Made by a program: the position numbers and the translations under genes. A model generated the notes under the pieces. The model was not told the origin of the DNA. It worked only from the letters and a program-made list of their open reading frames with translations, and ran no database searches. DNA of 64,000 nucleotides from Paraburkholderia haematera (GTDB lineage: Bacteria; Pseudomonadota; Gammaproteobacteria; Burkholderiales; Burkholderiaceae). The first letter of the stretch is position 1. Each line of letters opens with the position of its first letter. The stretch lies in contig NZ_CAJNBK010000004.1 in NCBI RefSeq assembly GCF_905220975.1, forward strand, positions 337,209 to 401,208, in the 5' to 3' direction. This document shows, in pieces, positions 16,935 through 26,043 of this stretch.

Positions 16935-18341
16935 ATGAACCTCGCTCTCTCCGAAGAACAAACCATGATTCGCGATTCGGCGGCTGACGTGCTGGCGGAG
17001 CGCAGCGCATCGGCGGCGGTGCGGCAGGCGATCGAACACAGCGCGGGCCGCGACGACGCGCTGTGGCAGACGCTCGCCAGCGAGCTCGGCTGGTGCGCGC
17101 TGACCGTGCCGGAAGCGGCGGGCGGCGCGGGGCTGGGTGCGACTGAACTCGTATTGCTGATGGAGCAGATGGGGCGGCGTCTTGCCTGCGTGCCTTATTT
17201 CAGCACGGTGTGTCTCGCGGCGACGGCGCTGGCGCAGTGCGAATCAGAGGTGGCTCGCGCATGGCTCTCGCGGATTGCGAGCGGTGAGGTGAGCGCGACG
17301 CTCGCATTGCAAGCAACGGCGGGCTTCGATGCGAGAGCGGTTTCTTCTGCCGCTGCTGCGGGCGTAGATAGGCGCACGGCTTCGGCGTACGCGGCGGCCG
17401 GCTTCGATGCACACGCGGCTTCGGCTTACGCTGCGCCCGGCTTTGACGCACGTACGGTGACGGTCTATGCAGAAGAGACGGCTCACGGTTACCGTTTGTC
17501 CGGAACGTTGGCGCAAGTTGCCGATGGGGCGAGCGCTGATTTGGTACTGGTCCCCGCTTTGATAGCAAACGAAGCGCAAACTCTCGCGCTGTTCGAACTG
17601 AACTGCGCCGATCTTGCGGGCCTCATCCGTACGCCGCTTATCACACTGGATGCGACGCGTCCGCTGGCGCGTATCGAACTGAATGCGGTCGACGTACCGC
17701 GTGACGCGATGCTGGCGCGGGGCAGCGAGGCGCAACGCGCGCTGTCCACCACCGCATGGTTTGCAGCATTGGCGCTGGCCGCCGAACAACTCGGCGGCGC
17801 CCAGCAATGCCTCGATCTCACGCTTGCATACACGACGGAGCGCGTGCAATTCGGCCGCGCGATCGCGTCGTTTCAGGCGATCAAACATCGATGCGCGCAG
17901 ATGATGGTCGAGATCGAAGCAGCCCGTTCGGCTGTGCTCGGCGCGGCGCAGGCGTGGGATGAGACGCGCAGTGACGTGCCCAATCAGGCGGGTGCTTCTT
18001 TGCCGCTGGATGTGCTGGCCGACATCGCCACAGCAAAAGCCACCGCCAACGACGCTTTCCGCTTTTGCGCTCAGGAGGCGATCCAACTGCACGGCGGCGT
18101 CGGCTTCACATGGGAATACGACCCGCAACTGTATTTCAAACGCGCGCAGGCTTGCAGCGCGCAATTCGGCACGACCGCGCAGATGCTGTCGTTTATCGCG
18201 GAGCAGGTGATCGACGGTGGCGAGGCTTCGAGCGAATCGCTGCCGCTTGCCCACGCCGACCACGCACAAGCCCACGCACAAGCCCACGCACAAGCCCACG
18301 CACAAGCCCACGCACAAGCCGTCCTCGCGGGAGTCCTCTGA
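16935..18341 (+). CDS. Acyl-CoA dehydrogenase with internal and C-terminal repeats
   Basis: This 468-residue acyl-CoA dehydrogenase has an N-terminal helical domain from MNLALSEEQTMIRDSA and the C-terminal QLHGGVGFTWEYDPQLYFKRA block. It is about 90 residues longer than its relatives for two reasons. Residues 129-180 are four tandem 13-residue units of the AGFDARAxSAYAA type. Residues 443-462 are five exact AHAQ-type tetrapeptides coded by a 12-base repeat. ATG 16935 was chosen over upstream in-frame codons because homology starts there. It lacks the GTNEIQ tail, so it is probably the partner subunit of the next gene, whose start overlaps its stop (TGATG). Confidence 0.78.
   Translation: MNLALSEEQTMIRDSAADVLAERSASAAVRQAIEHSAGRDDALWQTLASELGWCALTVPEAAGGAGLGATELVLLMEQMGRRLACVPYFSTVCLAATALAQCESEVARAWLSRIASGEVSATLALQATAGFDARAVSSAAAAGVDRRTASAYAAAGFDAHAASAYAAPGFDARTVTVYAEETAHGYRLSGTLAQVADGASADLVLVPALIANEAQTLALFELNCADLAGLIRTPLITLDATRPLARIELNAVDVPRDAMLARGSEAQRALSTTAWFAALALAAEQLGGAQQCLDLTLAYTTERVQFGRAIASFQAIKHRCAQMMVEIEAARSAVLGAAQAWDETRSDVPNQAGASLPLDVLADIATAKATANDAFRFCAQEAIQLHGGVGFTWEYDPQLYFKRAQACSAQFGTTAQMLSFIAEQVIDGGEASSESLPLAHADHAQAHAQAHAQAHAQAHAQAVLAGVL
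17319..17474 (+). repeat. Four 39-bp in-frame tandem repeats inside an acyl-CoA dehydrogenase gene
   Basis: Four successive 39-base units encode 13-residue repeats (AGFDARAVSSAAA, AGVDRRTASAYAA, AGFDAHAASAYAA, PGFDARTVTVYAE). The units are diverged at the DNA level but keep exact length and phase. They insert into the middle domain of the enzyme. Confidence 0.8.
18261..18320 (+). repeat. Five exact copies of a 12-bp tandem repeat (CACGCACAAGCC)
   Basis: Sixty bases consist of five identical 12-base units read in frame as His-Ala-Gln-Ala. A partial degenerate copy (CACGCCGAC) lies just before. The repeat forms the tail of the dehydrogenase encoded at 16935-18341. Copy-number change would keep the frame. 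Confidence 0.92.
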
Positions 18342-19540
18342 TGAACAGCGAAACGCAACAGCAACGCTTGCGTGTGGAAGTCGCCGACTGGATGAGCACG
18401 CATCTAAGCGACGAGTATGCCTGCCTGCAATACCGCGGCGGTCCCGGCGACGAAGAGGCCTATCCGGCGCTGCGCAAGAAATGGGAACGTGAACTGGCAA
18501 GCGGCGGCTGGACGGGCCTCGGTTGGCCGAATGAACACGGGGGCCGTGCGATGTCCGTCGCCGACCAGGTGATCTTCCACGAGGAATACGCCCGCGCCGG
18601 TGGTCCCGGGCGCATGGGTCATATCGGCGAGGGTTTGCTTGGGCCGACCCTGATCGCATGCGGCACCGAAGACCAGCGCAAGCGCTTTCTGCCTGGCATC
18701 CTGAACGGTACGCAGTTCTGGTGCCAGGGCTATTCGGAACCGGGCGCGGGATCGGATCTCGCGAACGTCCGCACGCGTGCGGTCCGCGAAGGAAACGGCA
18801 ATTGGCGCGTGCATGGCCAGAAAGTCTGGACCTCACTTGCGCACGATTCCGACTGGATCTTCGTGATCGCACGCACCGAACCGGAATCGCGGGGCAACCG
18901 CGGACTGTCGTTCCTGTTGATGCCGCTCGATCAACCCGGCATTGAGATTCGTCCGATCAAACAACTGAACGGCGGCGCGGAATTCAACGAAGTGTTTTTC
19001 GACGGTGCGCTTGCCGCCACTGAAGATCTGGTCGGCGCACCCGGCGACGGCTGGCGCATTGCGATGACGCTGCTCGGCTTCGAGCGCGGTATGTCCACGC
19101 TCGGTCAGCAGATGCAATTCACTCGCGAACTCGAATGGGTGGTCGACGCGGCGCATGAAGCGGGCGTTGCGAACGACCCGCTGATCCGTCAACGGATCGC
19201 GAGGGCGTGGGCGGGTTTGCGCGTGATGCGTTACAACGCGCTGCGCATGCTGGCCGGTGCTGACGGCGGCGAGAACGGCGGAGGCGCGTTGGGCCGTGAA
19301 GCGCTGATCTACAAGTACTACTGGTCGAACTGGCATCGTGAACTCGGCCAACTGGCGATGGACGTGCTCGGTCCCGACGCCAATCTGATCGACAGCGCCG
19401 ACGCAAAACGCACCCGTCTGCAGGGTGTGTTCCTGTTCTCGCGCGCCGACACGATCTACGCGGGCACCAACGAAATCCAATTGAACATCATGGCCGAGCG
19501 CGGGCTCGGCATGCCGAGAGAACCCCGAGGAACGCTATGA
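18341..19540 (+). CDS. Acyl-CoA dehydrogenase, catalytic-type subunit
   Basis: This 399-residue acyl-CoA dehydrogenase has CQGYSEPGAGSDLANV, the LLGFERGMSTLGQQ segment and the C-terminal YAGTNEIQLNIMAERGLG motif of complete subunits. ATG 18341 overlaps the stop of the repeat-bearing dehydrogenase (TGATG). Its own stop overlaps the ipdF start (ATGA), placing it inside one translationally coupled run. With the preceding gene it likely forms a second alpha2beta2 steroid-type dehydrogenase. The open frame runs far upstream through the previous gene, but this is a shadow. Confidence 0.8.
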   Translation: MNSETQQQRLRVEVADWMSTHLSDEYACLQYRGGPGDEEAYPALRKKWERELASGGWTGLGWPNEHGGRAMSVADQVIFHEEYARAGGPGRMGHIGEGLLGPTLIACGTEDQRKRFLPGILNGTQFWCQGYSEPGAGSDLANVRTRAVREGNGNWRVHGQKVWTSLAHDSDWIFVIARTEPESRGNRGLSFLLMPLDQPGIEIRPIKQLNGGAEFNEVFFDGALAATEDLVGAPGDGWRIAMTLLGFERGMSTLGQQMQFTRELEWVVDAAHEAGVANDPLIRQRIARAWAGLRVMRYNALRMLAGADGGENGGGALGREALIYKYYWSNWHRELGQLAMDVLGPDANLIDSADAKRTRLQGVFLFSRADTIYAGTNEIQLNIMAERGLGMPREPRGTL

Positions 19541-20340
19541 ACGAATCCCAAACGGTGCGGACCGCGCCTGCCTATGTGCCGGGCCATCAACTTTTGGCCG
19601 GCAAATCCGTGCTGATTACGGCGGCTGCCGGTGCGGGCATCGGCTTCGCCGCCGCCAAACGCAGCGCGGAAGAAGGCTGCCGGGCGCTGTTCATCTCTGA
19701 CATCCACGAGAAGCGTCTCGCGCAAGCAGTCGAAACCTTGCGCGCCGAGACGGGTTTGCAGGCGATCTACGGGCGCTTATGCAACGTTTCGGTGGAAGAG
19801 GAGGTACGCGCGCTGGTGGCGGACGCGGAAGACAAGATGCAAGGCGTCGATGTACTGATCAACAACGCCGGGCTCGGCGGCGCGCGTCGCATCGTCGAAA
19901 TGGACGATGCCGAATGGTCGCGGGTGATCGACATTAGCCTCACCGGCACCTTCCGCATGACGCGGGCGATGTTGCCCCATATGCAGCAGCGTGGCCGTGG
20001 CGTGATCGTGAATAACGCGTCGGTGCTCGGCTGGCGTGCGCAGGCGGAACAGGCGCATTACGCGGCGGCGAAGGCCGGCGTGATGGCGCTCACGCGCTGC
20101 TCCGCGCTCGAAGCCGCGCCGTACGGCGTGCGCATCAACGCCGTGGCGCCGAGTATTGCGCTGCACGATTTTCTGAAGAAGTCGGCTTCGGCCGATCTGC
20201 TCGATCAACTGGCGTCGCGTGAAGCATTCGGACGCGCCGCCGAAGTGTGGGAGGTAGCGAACGTGATGGTCTTTCTGGCAAGCGACTACGCGTCGTATAT
20301 GACCGGCGAAGTGCTGTCGGTCAGCAGTCAGCACGCGTGA
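19537..20340 (+). CDS. ipdF: SDR, IpdF (hydroxy-HIP-CoA oxidoreductase)
   Basis: This 267-residue SDR has a distinctive N-terminus, VPGHQLLAGKSVLITAAAG, then AGIGFAAAKR, NNAGLGGARRIVEM, and the active-site stretch NNASVLGWRAQ followed by YAAAK. It ends GEVLSVSSQHA. These blocks match, from memory, mycobacterial IpdF (Rv3559c), which oxidises the 5-hydroxyl of the HIP-CoA intermediate. Start and stop both overlap neighbouring genes. Among the five SDRs here this one has the most specific family signature. Confidence 0.83.
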   Translation: MNESQTVRTAPAYVPGHQLLAGKSVLITAAAGAGIGFAAAKRSAEEGCRALFISDIHEKRLAQAVETLRAETGLQAIYGRLCNVSVEEEVRALVADAEDKMQGVDVLINNAGLGGARRIVEMDDAEWSRVIDISLTGTFRMTRAMLPHMQQRGRGVIVNNASVLGWRAQAEQAHYAAAKAGVMALTRCSALEAAPYGVRINAVAPSIALHDFLKKSASADLLDQLASREAFGRAAEVWEVANVMVFLASDYASYMTGEVLSVSSQHA

Positions 20341-20858
20341 TGGACAGCGTTATGAATGAAGCGCGGACTGACGCGCTGGCTGAAGTGTGCGGCAACCCGC
20401 AGCCCGCTCGCGTGTTCGCTCATCCCGACGAGCTGGTCGCCGCGATCGGCGAACGGCTCGGCGAAAGTGCGTGGATGCAGGTTGAGCAGGCGCGCATCGC
20501 GCTGTTCGCGGACGCCACGCTCGATCATCAATGGGTGCATGTGGATGCGGAACGCGCGCGGGTCGGTCCGTTCGGCGGGTGCATCGCGCATGGCTTCCTG
20601 ACGCTTTCGCTCGTCAATTTCTTTCTGCCGCAAATTGTGCGTATCGACGGTGCGCGGCTCGGCGTCAATTACGGCTGCGACAAGATCCGCTTTCCCGCAC
20701 CGGTGCGAGCCGGCGCGCGTATCCGCGGCGTCGGCCAGTTGCTGCGCGCCGAAGCGATCGAGGGCGGCGTGCAGGCCTGGATTCGCGTGACCGTGGAAAT
20801 TGACGGCGAGACTAAACCCGGTTGCGTGGCCGACACGATCAGCCGCTACTACCTGTAG
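20340..20858 (+). CDS. MaoC-family enoyl-CoA hydratase
   Basis: This 172-residue single hot-dog-domain protein has the R-specific hydratase motif: Asp62 and His67 in LDHQWVHVD, then [16 protein letters not shown]. It should add water to trans-2-enoyl-CoA to give the (3R)-hydroxy product, matching the 17beta-HSD4-like SDR at 16055. ATG 20340 overlaps the ipdF stop (TGATG); ATG 20352 is an alternative. Single-domain MaoC proteins often form homodimers or pair with a second subunit. No partner is adjacent here. Confidence 0.78.
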   Translation: MDSVMNEARTDALAEVCGNPQPARVFAHPDELVAAIGERLGESAWMQVEQARIALFADATLDHQWVHVDAERARVGPFGGCIAHGFLTLSLVNFFLPQIVRIDGARLGVNYGCDKIRFPAPVRAGARIRGVGQLLRAEAIEGGVQAWIRVTVEIDGETKPGCVADTISRYYL

Positions 20859-20898
20859 CACCCCGAAGAAAGCTGTAGAACCCGTAGAGGAATATCTC

Positions 20899-22104
20899 AT
20901 GAACGAAGCGGTCATCGTCTCGGTTGCACGCACACCGATCGGCAAAGCGTATCGCGGCGTGTTCAACGACACCGAAGCGCCCGCACTTGGCGGCCACGTG
21001 GTGCGTGCCGCGGTCGAGCGCGCGCAACTCGACCCCGCCGATATCGACGACGTGTTGATGGGCTGCGCCGCGCAACAGGGCACTCAGGGCTACAACATCG
21101 GCCGGCTCTCCGCGGCGGCGGCGGGGTTGCCGGCTTCGGTGCCGGGCATGGCGATGGACCGGATGTGCTCATCGGGTTTGATGACGATCGCGACAGCCGC
21201 GCAGAACATCCTGTGCGGCGACGCGCGGATCGTGGTGGCGGGCGGCGTGGAGTCGATCACGCTGACGCAGAACAAGCACAAGAATGCCTACCGGGCGCGT
21301 TCGGACGCGGTGCTTGCGCATCAACCGGCCGCGTACATGGCGATGATCGAAACGGCGGAAATCGTCTCGCGCCGTTACGACATTTCGCGTGAGGCGCAGG
21401 ACGAATATGCGCTGACGAGTCAGCAGCGCACGGCCGCAGCGCAGGCGGCGGGCCGCTTCGACGAGGAGATCGTGCCGTTCGATGCGCAACGCGCATTGTT
21501 TGACAAGGAAGGCAAACCGGTCGGCCACGAAAGCGTGCGCGCCACGCGCGACGAATGCAATCGCGCCGATACCAGCGCGGCCAGTCTGGCCGCGCTGAAA
21601 CCGGTCTGGAGCGGCGGCGAAGCGGTCGCGCAGGGCGAGTTCATCACGGCCGGCAATGCGTCGCAATTGTCCGACGGCGCGGCGGCGGTAGTCGTGATGA
21701 GCGCAGCAGAAGCGCAGCAACGCGGCTTGAGGCCGCTCGGCATCTATCGCGGCATGGCGGTGACGGGCTGCGAAGCCGACGAAATGGGCATCGGTCCGGC
21801 GCTCGCGGTGCCGAAACTGCTGGCACGTCATCGGCTGACGGTGAACGACATCGGCCTGTGGGAAATGAACGAGGCGTTCGCGTGCCAGGTCATTTACTGC
21901 CGCGATCAACTGCATATTCCTGCCGATCGCCTGAATGTCAACGGCGGCGCGATTTCGGTCGGCCATCCGTTTGGAATGTCCGGCACCCGTATGACGATGC
22001 ACGGTCTGCTCGAAGCGCGGCGGCGCGGCGTGCGCTATGTCGTGGTGACAATGTGCGTCGGCGGCGGAATGGGCGCCGCGGCACTCTTCGAAACAGCGGC
22101 GTAG
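20899..22104 (+). CDS. Thiolase, acetyl-CoA acetyltransferase (FadA5-like)
   Basis: This 401-residue thiolase has the nucleophile Cys90 ([10 protein letters not shown]), the [10 protein letters not shown] histidine motif and [12 protein letters not shown] near the C-terminus. AGAGGA lies eight bases before ATG 20899. It is the last gene of the coupled block before the hairpin repeats at 22121. With the MaoC hydratase and the SDR at 16055 it could complete a beta-oxidation turn on a steroid side chain or ring fragment. Whether it acts like FadA5 on a C22 side chain is not decidable from sequence. Confidence 0.78.
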   Translation: MNEAVIVSVARTPIGKAYRGVFNDTEAPALGGHVVRAAVERAQLDPADIDDVLMGCAAQQGTQGYNIGRLSAAAAGLPASVPGMAMDRMCSSGLMTIATAAQNILCGDARIVVAGGVESITLTQNKHKNAYRARSDAVLAHQPAAYMAMIETAEIVSRRYDISREAQDEYALTSQQRTAAAQAAGRFDEEIVPFDAQRALFDKEGKPVGHESVRATRDECNRADTSAASLAALKPVWSGGEAVAQGEFITAGNASQLSDGAAAVVVMSAAEAQQRGLRPLGIYRGMAVTGCEADEMGIGPALAVPKLLARHRLTVNDIGLWEMNEAFACQVIYCRDQLHIPADRLNVNGGAISVGHPFGMSGTRMTMHGLLEARRRGVRYVVVTMCVGGGMGAAALFETAA

Positions 22105-22120
22105 ACCGCGGTCGGAGCTT

Positions 22121-22262
22121 TGCATGGGACCAGAGTAAGGCGCTAAAGCGCCAACAGCTTTGCATGGGATCGGAGTAAGCGCTAACGTGCCAACTCCGAT
22201 CGACATCTGGTCGACAGCTCTGCATGGGACCAGAGTAAGGCGCTAAAGCGTCAACTCTGGTC
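22121..22262 (+). repeat. Cluster of three palindromic hairpin elements with covarying stems
   Basis: Each unit reads TGCATGGG, a 9-base arm, AAGCGCTAAAGCG-like core, then the complementary arm. Arm pairs are GACCAGAGT/ACTCTGGTC (22228-22236 with 22254-22262) and GATCGGAGT/ACTCCGATC (22168-22176 with 22193-22201). A first unit starts at 22128 and appears split by the second, its right end TCTGGTCGACAG lying at 22206-22217. The last unit ends 15 bases before the Ycf48-like start, directly upstream of the GGAGACAA ribosome-binding site. The same element occurs at 35955-36040. Confidence 0.85.
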
Positions 22263-22277
22263 GACAGGAGACAAAAA

Positions 22278-23276
22278 ATGAAATCGACACTACCTGGTTT
22301 GCTGCTCTCGGCGGCCGTGCTGGGCGCGGCGCTGTTTGCGTTTTCGCCTCGCCCGGTGCCGGCTTTCGCGGCGACCACGATTCAGGCCGATCGCCTGCAG
22401 ATCAATGGGCTGGCCAAAGCCGGCACGCGCCTCGTCGCAGTGGGCGAACGCGGCGTGATCCTCTTGAGCGACGACGCGGGCGCATCCTGGCGGCGAGCCG
22501 CGATGACATCCGACGAAGCGTCCGCACTCACCCAGGTGTTCTTCATCTCACCGCGTATCGGCATCGCGGTGGGGCACGACGGCTGGATCGTGCGCACCGT
22601 CGATGGCGGCGCGCATTGGAGTGAAGTGCGCTTCGAGCGTAAGCATTCGGATCCGTTGCTGTCCGTGTGGGGCAATGCGCAAGGTCTCGTGTTCGTAACC
22701 GGCAGCTTCGGCCAGCTATTCGTTTCGCACGACGCGGGCGCCACCTGGACCCAACAGAAAACACCCGCCGACGATCGCCACTTGAACGCGATTGCAGGCG
22801 ATTCGAGCGGCCGTCTGATGATCGCCGGCGAGACCGGCACACTGTTGCGTTCGACAGATAACGGTGCGACCTGGGAGAAGCGCCCGGTGCCGTACCAGGG
22901 ATCGCTCTTCGGTGTGCTGAAGCTCGCCGATGGCGACTGGCTCGCGTACGGCATGCGCGGCAACGTCCTGCGCAGCACCGATCAGGGCGACACGTGGACA
23001 CATATCGATAGCCGCATCGGCACCTCCTACTTCGGCGCGGTGCAACTCGCCGACGGCGAGCTGGTGCTGGTCGGCCAGGGCGGCGCGATCGTCACCTCGC
23101 GCGATAACGGACAGAGCTTCACGGTCCGCAAGGTGGGGGGCGTGCAGAGCCTCGCGGCCGTGGTCGACGCCGGGCATGGCGAGCTTGCGCTGGGCGGAGA
23201 AGCGGGCGTGGCGTTGCTGCCAGTGTCACCCGCAGTCCAATCTCAGCACGCATCGCCCGGCGCGTCACCCTCCTGA
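22278..23276 (+). CDS. Exported Ycf48-like (BNR-repeat) beta-propeller protein
   Basis: This 332-residue protein has an N-terminal signal peptide (MKSTLPGLLLSAAVLGAALF, then AFA). At least six Asp-box/BNR-type repeats follow, including DDAGASW, DGGAHW, DAGATW, DNGATW, DQGDTW and DNGQSF, spaced about 45 residues apart. This is the layout of Ycf48/photosystem-II-assembly-like propellers. It probably works in the periplasm. It sits 97 bases before an MMPL/RND transporter, a pairing often found with DUF1329 and DUF1302 genes in hydrophobic-substrate catabolic clusters; both of those occur at 31718-34799. A role in steroid uptake or envelope handling is inference. Confidence 0.75.
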   Translation: MKSTLPGLLLSAAVLGAALFAFSPRPVPAFAATTIQADRLQINGLAKAGTRLVAVGERGVILLSDDAGASWRRAAMTSDEASALTQVFFISPRIGIAVGHDGWIVRTVDGGAHWSEVRFERKHSDPLLSVWGNAQGLVFVTGSFGQLFVSHDAGATWTQQKTPADDRHLNAIAGDSSGRLMIAGETGTLLRSTDNGATWEKRPVPYQGSLFGVLKLADGDWLAYGMRGNVLRSTDQGDTWTHIDSRIGTSYFGAVQLADGELVLVGQGGAIVTSRDNGQSFTVRKVGGVQSLAAVVDAGHGELALGGEAGVALLPVSPAVQSQHASPGASPS

Positions 23277-23373
23277 ACGCGCGGTTTCGTTCGCCGACAT
23301 TCCATAGCGCGCTCGCCGGCTGCCGATTCGCCGCGCCCGCCGCGCTCCCCGTTGCCTTGCCGTGAGACGCATC

Positions 23374-25887
23374 ATGAACGCATCGTCCCATCCTTCTTCG
23401 TCCCGCCTTTCGCGTTTTGTCGAGCGCTGCGCCGACGCCATCATGCGGCACCGGCGCATCCTGCTGACGTTGTGCCTCGCGGTGACCGTCGCGCTGGGGT
23501 GCTCCGCGACGCGCCTGCGGCTCGATCCCGGGTTCAACAAGATGATCCCGATGCAGCACCCGTATATGCAGGTGTTCAACCGCTATGCGAGCGCCTTTCC
23601 GGGTGCCAACACGATCCTCGTGAGTCTGCGCTGGAAGGGTCACGGCGACATCTACAACCAGGCGTTCATGGACGACCTGCGTCACGCGACCGATGACGTG
23701 TTCTTCATTCCCGGCGTGAACCGCTCGCGTGTGTTCTCGCTGTTCACGCCGAATGTGCGTTATACGGAGGTCACCGAAGCGGGCTTTCGTGGCGACGTGG
23801 TCGTGCCCGGCCAGTTCAGCAGTGCGAATCCCGACGACCTCGCCAAAGTACGCCGCAACGTGGCGCGCTCCGGGCAGATCGGCAGACTGGTCGGCAACGA
23901 CCTGCATTCCGCGCTGATTCGCGCGGACCTACGCGAGACCGATCCCGTCACTGGCAAGCATCTGGATTACGGCGCGGTGGCGCGGCAACTCGAACAGATT
24001 CGCGCGCGCTATTCGAATCAGGATGTCGAAGTCGACATCATCGGTTTTGCGAAACTGGTGGGCGACGTCGAGGCGGGCATCAGCGGGGTGATCGGCTTCT
24101 TCGCGCTCGCGTTCCTGATTACGGCGGCGTTGCTGTTCGTGTACACGCGCTCGGCGAAGACCACGGTGCTTGCGCTGTTCGTGGCGTTGCTGCCGGTGGT
24201 GTGGCTGCTCGGTGCGTTGCCGATCCTCGGCCTCGGCATCGATCCGATGTCGATTCTCGTCCCGTTCCTGATCTTCTCGATCGGCGTCTCGCATGCCGTG
24301 CAGATGACGAATGCCTGGAAACAGGCGCTGGTTACGGGCATGTCCTCGACCGATGCGGCACGCGACGCGTTTCGTAAGCTGTTCGTGCCGGGCACGGTTG
24401 CCTTGTTGACGAATGCGCTCGGTTTCATGGTGATCATGCGGATCCAGATCGAGATCGTGCGTGAGTTAGGCGTTACGGCGTGCCTCGGCGTGCTGTTGAT
24501 GATCGTCACCAACAAAGTGTTTCTACCGATCCTGTTGTCGTACACCCGGCTGGAAGCGGGCACCCTGGCGCGTGCGCAGAACCGTGCGGCGCGAGGCGGC
24601 AGCCGCCTATGGACGCGTTTCGCGATATTCGCACGGCCCGTGCCGGCGCTCGGCGTGTTCGCGATCGCGCTGCTGTTGCTGGCGTTCGGCGCAAAGGAGT
24701 CACGCAATTTGCAGATCGGCGACATCGGCGCCGGTGCGCCCGAATTGCGCAGCACCTCGCGCTACAACCTCGACAACGCGCGAATCACGAGCGAGTACAA
24801 CATCGGCGTCGATGCGCTCGCGGTGATTGTCGAGACGACCGGTTTCGACGACGCCTGTCTGCACTATCCGGTGATGAGCGCGATCGAGCGCTTCGAGATG
24901 GAGATGCGCGGCGTGGCGGGCGTGCAGTCGGTGGTGAGTGTGCCTTCGCTCGCGAAGATTTCGATTGCCGCCTTCAACGAAGGCAATCCGCGCTGGGGTG
25001 CCCTGCCGCGTTCGAGCGATGGCCTCACGCAAGGCACGAGTGCGTTCGATCCGGACAACGGAATGAACACTGAGAACTGCCAGGCGATTCAGGTATTGAT
25101 CTACACCACTGATCATGAGGGCAAGACGATTGCGCATATCGTCGACGAGATCAAGCGGCTGGCTGCGGCGGACCACACGCCGAATATTGCTTTCCGGCTC
25201 GCGGGCGGCAACGTCGGCGTGATGGCGGCGACCAACGAAGCGGTTGGCGATGCCGAGGTAGCGATGCTGCTGTCGATTTTTGGCGCGATCGCGTTGCTGT
25301 GCTTCGTGACGTTCCGGTCGTGGCGCGCGGTGTTGTGCATCGTCGTGCCACTGACGGTGGTGTCGATTTTGTGCAATGCGGTGATGGCGTGGCTCGGCAT
25401 CGGCCTGAAGGTCGCCACCTTGCCGGTGATTACGCTGGGCGTGGGGGTGGGCGTCGACTACGGCATCTACCTGTACGAACGGTTGCAGCATGAAGTGCGC
25501 GGGGGCGCCACCTTGCCCGATGCGTTCGCGGCGGCGATGCGTCAGCGCGGCACCGCGGCCTTGTTCACGGCGGTGACCATGTTCATCGGCGTGGGGACGT
25601 GGGCGTTTTCGGCGCTCAAGTTCCAGGTGGATATGGGCGTGCTGCTTGCCTTCATGTTCCTTGTCAATCTGTTCGGCGCGGTGTTTCTGTTGCCTGCGCT
25701 GGCGGCATGGCTCGGGGTGGAGCGGGCAGAGCGGCATGCGGGCGCGCGGCTTGGCGGGGCGGACGTGCCGAATGCGGCGGATGCGCTGGATCTGCCGGCG
25801 GCGCCGGGGGCGTCTGTGCGCGGTGCTGCGTCGGCTCCTGGCGAAGTCGAGCCCGCGGCGCTCGAGCATGGTAATCCCGCGCGCTGA
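23374..25887 (+). CDS. MMPL/RND-superfamily transporter
   Basis: This ~837-residue membrane protein has the RND/MMPL two-repeat plan: a single N-terminal membrane helix (about 28-46), a large periplasmic loop, a helix bundle (about 235-400), a second entry helix near 430-450, another loop and a final bundle (about 640-800). The C-terminal ~45 residues are an Ala/Gly-rich tail. The GVSHAVQM and GVGVDYGIYLYERL segments are typical of the family. ATG 23374 was preferred; GTG 23362 is in frame. Location between a Ycf48-like gene and kshA suggests steroid import or trafficking, which is not proven by sequence. Confidence 0.8.
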   Translation: MNASSHPSSSRLSRFVERCADAIMRHRRILLTLCLAVTVALGCSATRLRLDPGFNKMIPMQHPYMQVFNRYASAFPGANTILVSLRWKGHGDIYNQAFMDDLRHATDDVFFIPGVNRSRVFSLFTPNVRYTEVTEAGFRGDVVVPGQFSSANPDDLAKVRRNVARSGQIGRLVGNDLHSALIRADLRETDPVTGKHLDYGAVARQLEQIRARYSNQDVEVDIIGFAKLVGDVEAGISGVIGFFALAFLITAALLFVYTRSAKTTVLALFVALLPVVWLLGALPILGLGIDPMSILVPFLIFSIGVSHAVQMTNAWKQALVTGMSSTDAARDAFRKLFVPGTVALLTNALGFMVIMRIQIEIVRELGVTACLGVLLMIVTNKVFLPILLSYTRLEAGTLARAQNRAARGGSRLWTRFAIFARPVPALGVFAIALLLLAFGAKESRNLQIGDIGAGAPELRSTSRYNLDNARITSEYNIGVDALAVIVETTGFDDACLHYPVMSAIERFEMEMRGVAGVQSVVSVPSLAKISIAAFNEGNPRWGALPRSSDGLTQGTSAFDPDNGMNTENCQAIQVLIYTTDHEGKTIAHIVDEIKRLAAADHTPNIAFRLAGGNVGVMAATNEAVGDAEVAMLLSIFGAIALLCFVTFRSWRAVLCIVVPLTVVSILCNAVMAWLGIGLKVATLPVITLGVGVGVDYGIYLYERLQHEVRGGATLPDAFAAAMRQRGTAALFTAVTMFIGVGTWAFSALKFQVDMGVLLAFMFLVNLFGAVFLLPALAAWLGVERAERHAGARLGGADVPNAADALDLPAAPGASVRGAASAPGEVEPAALEHGNPAR

Positions 25888-26043
25888 CTGGTAGCTGAAG
25901 TCCCTAGTCCGTCGGGACGATGAAGGCGGAGTGCGTCGCGCTTATCGTCAGGCGTGAGCGCGAAAGTGTGCGTGCGCTCCGCAAGAACACTAATGACGGC
26001 GGCTATACAGGAGCGCCGTCTTTTCCAATGGAGGAGATACGAG

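Noticed and set aside
17244..18872. 542-codon - strand frame over two acyl-CoA dehydrogenase genes, including the 12-bp repeat
   Set aside because: Spans the overlap of two real genes. Its repeat peptide is just the reverse reading of the AHAQ repeat.
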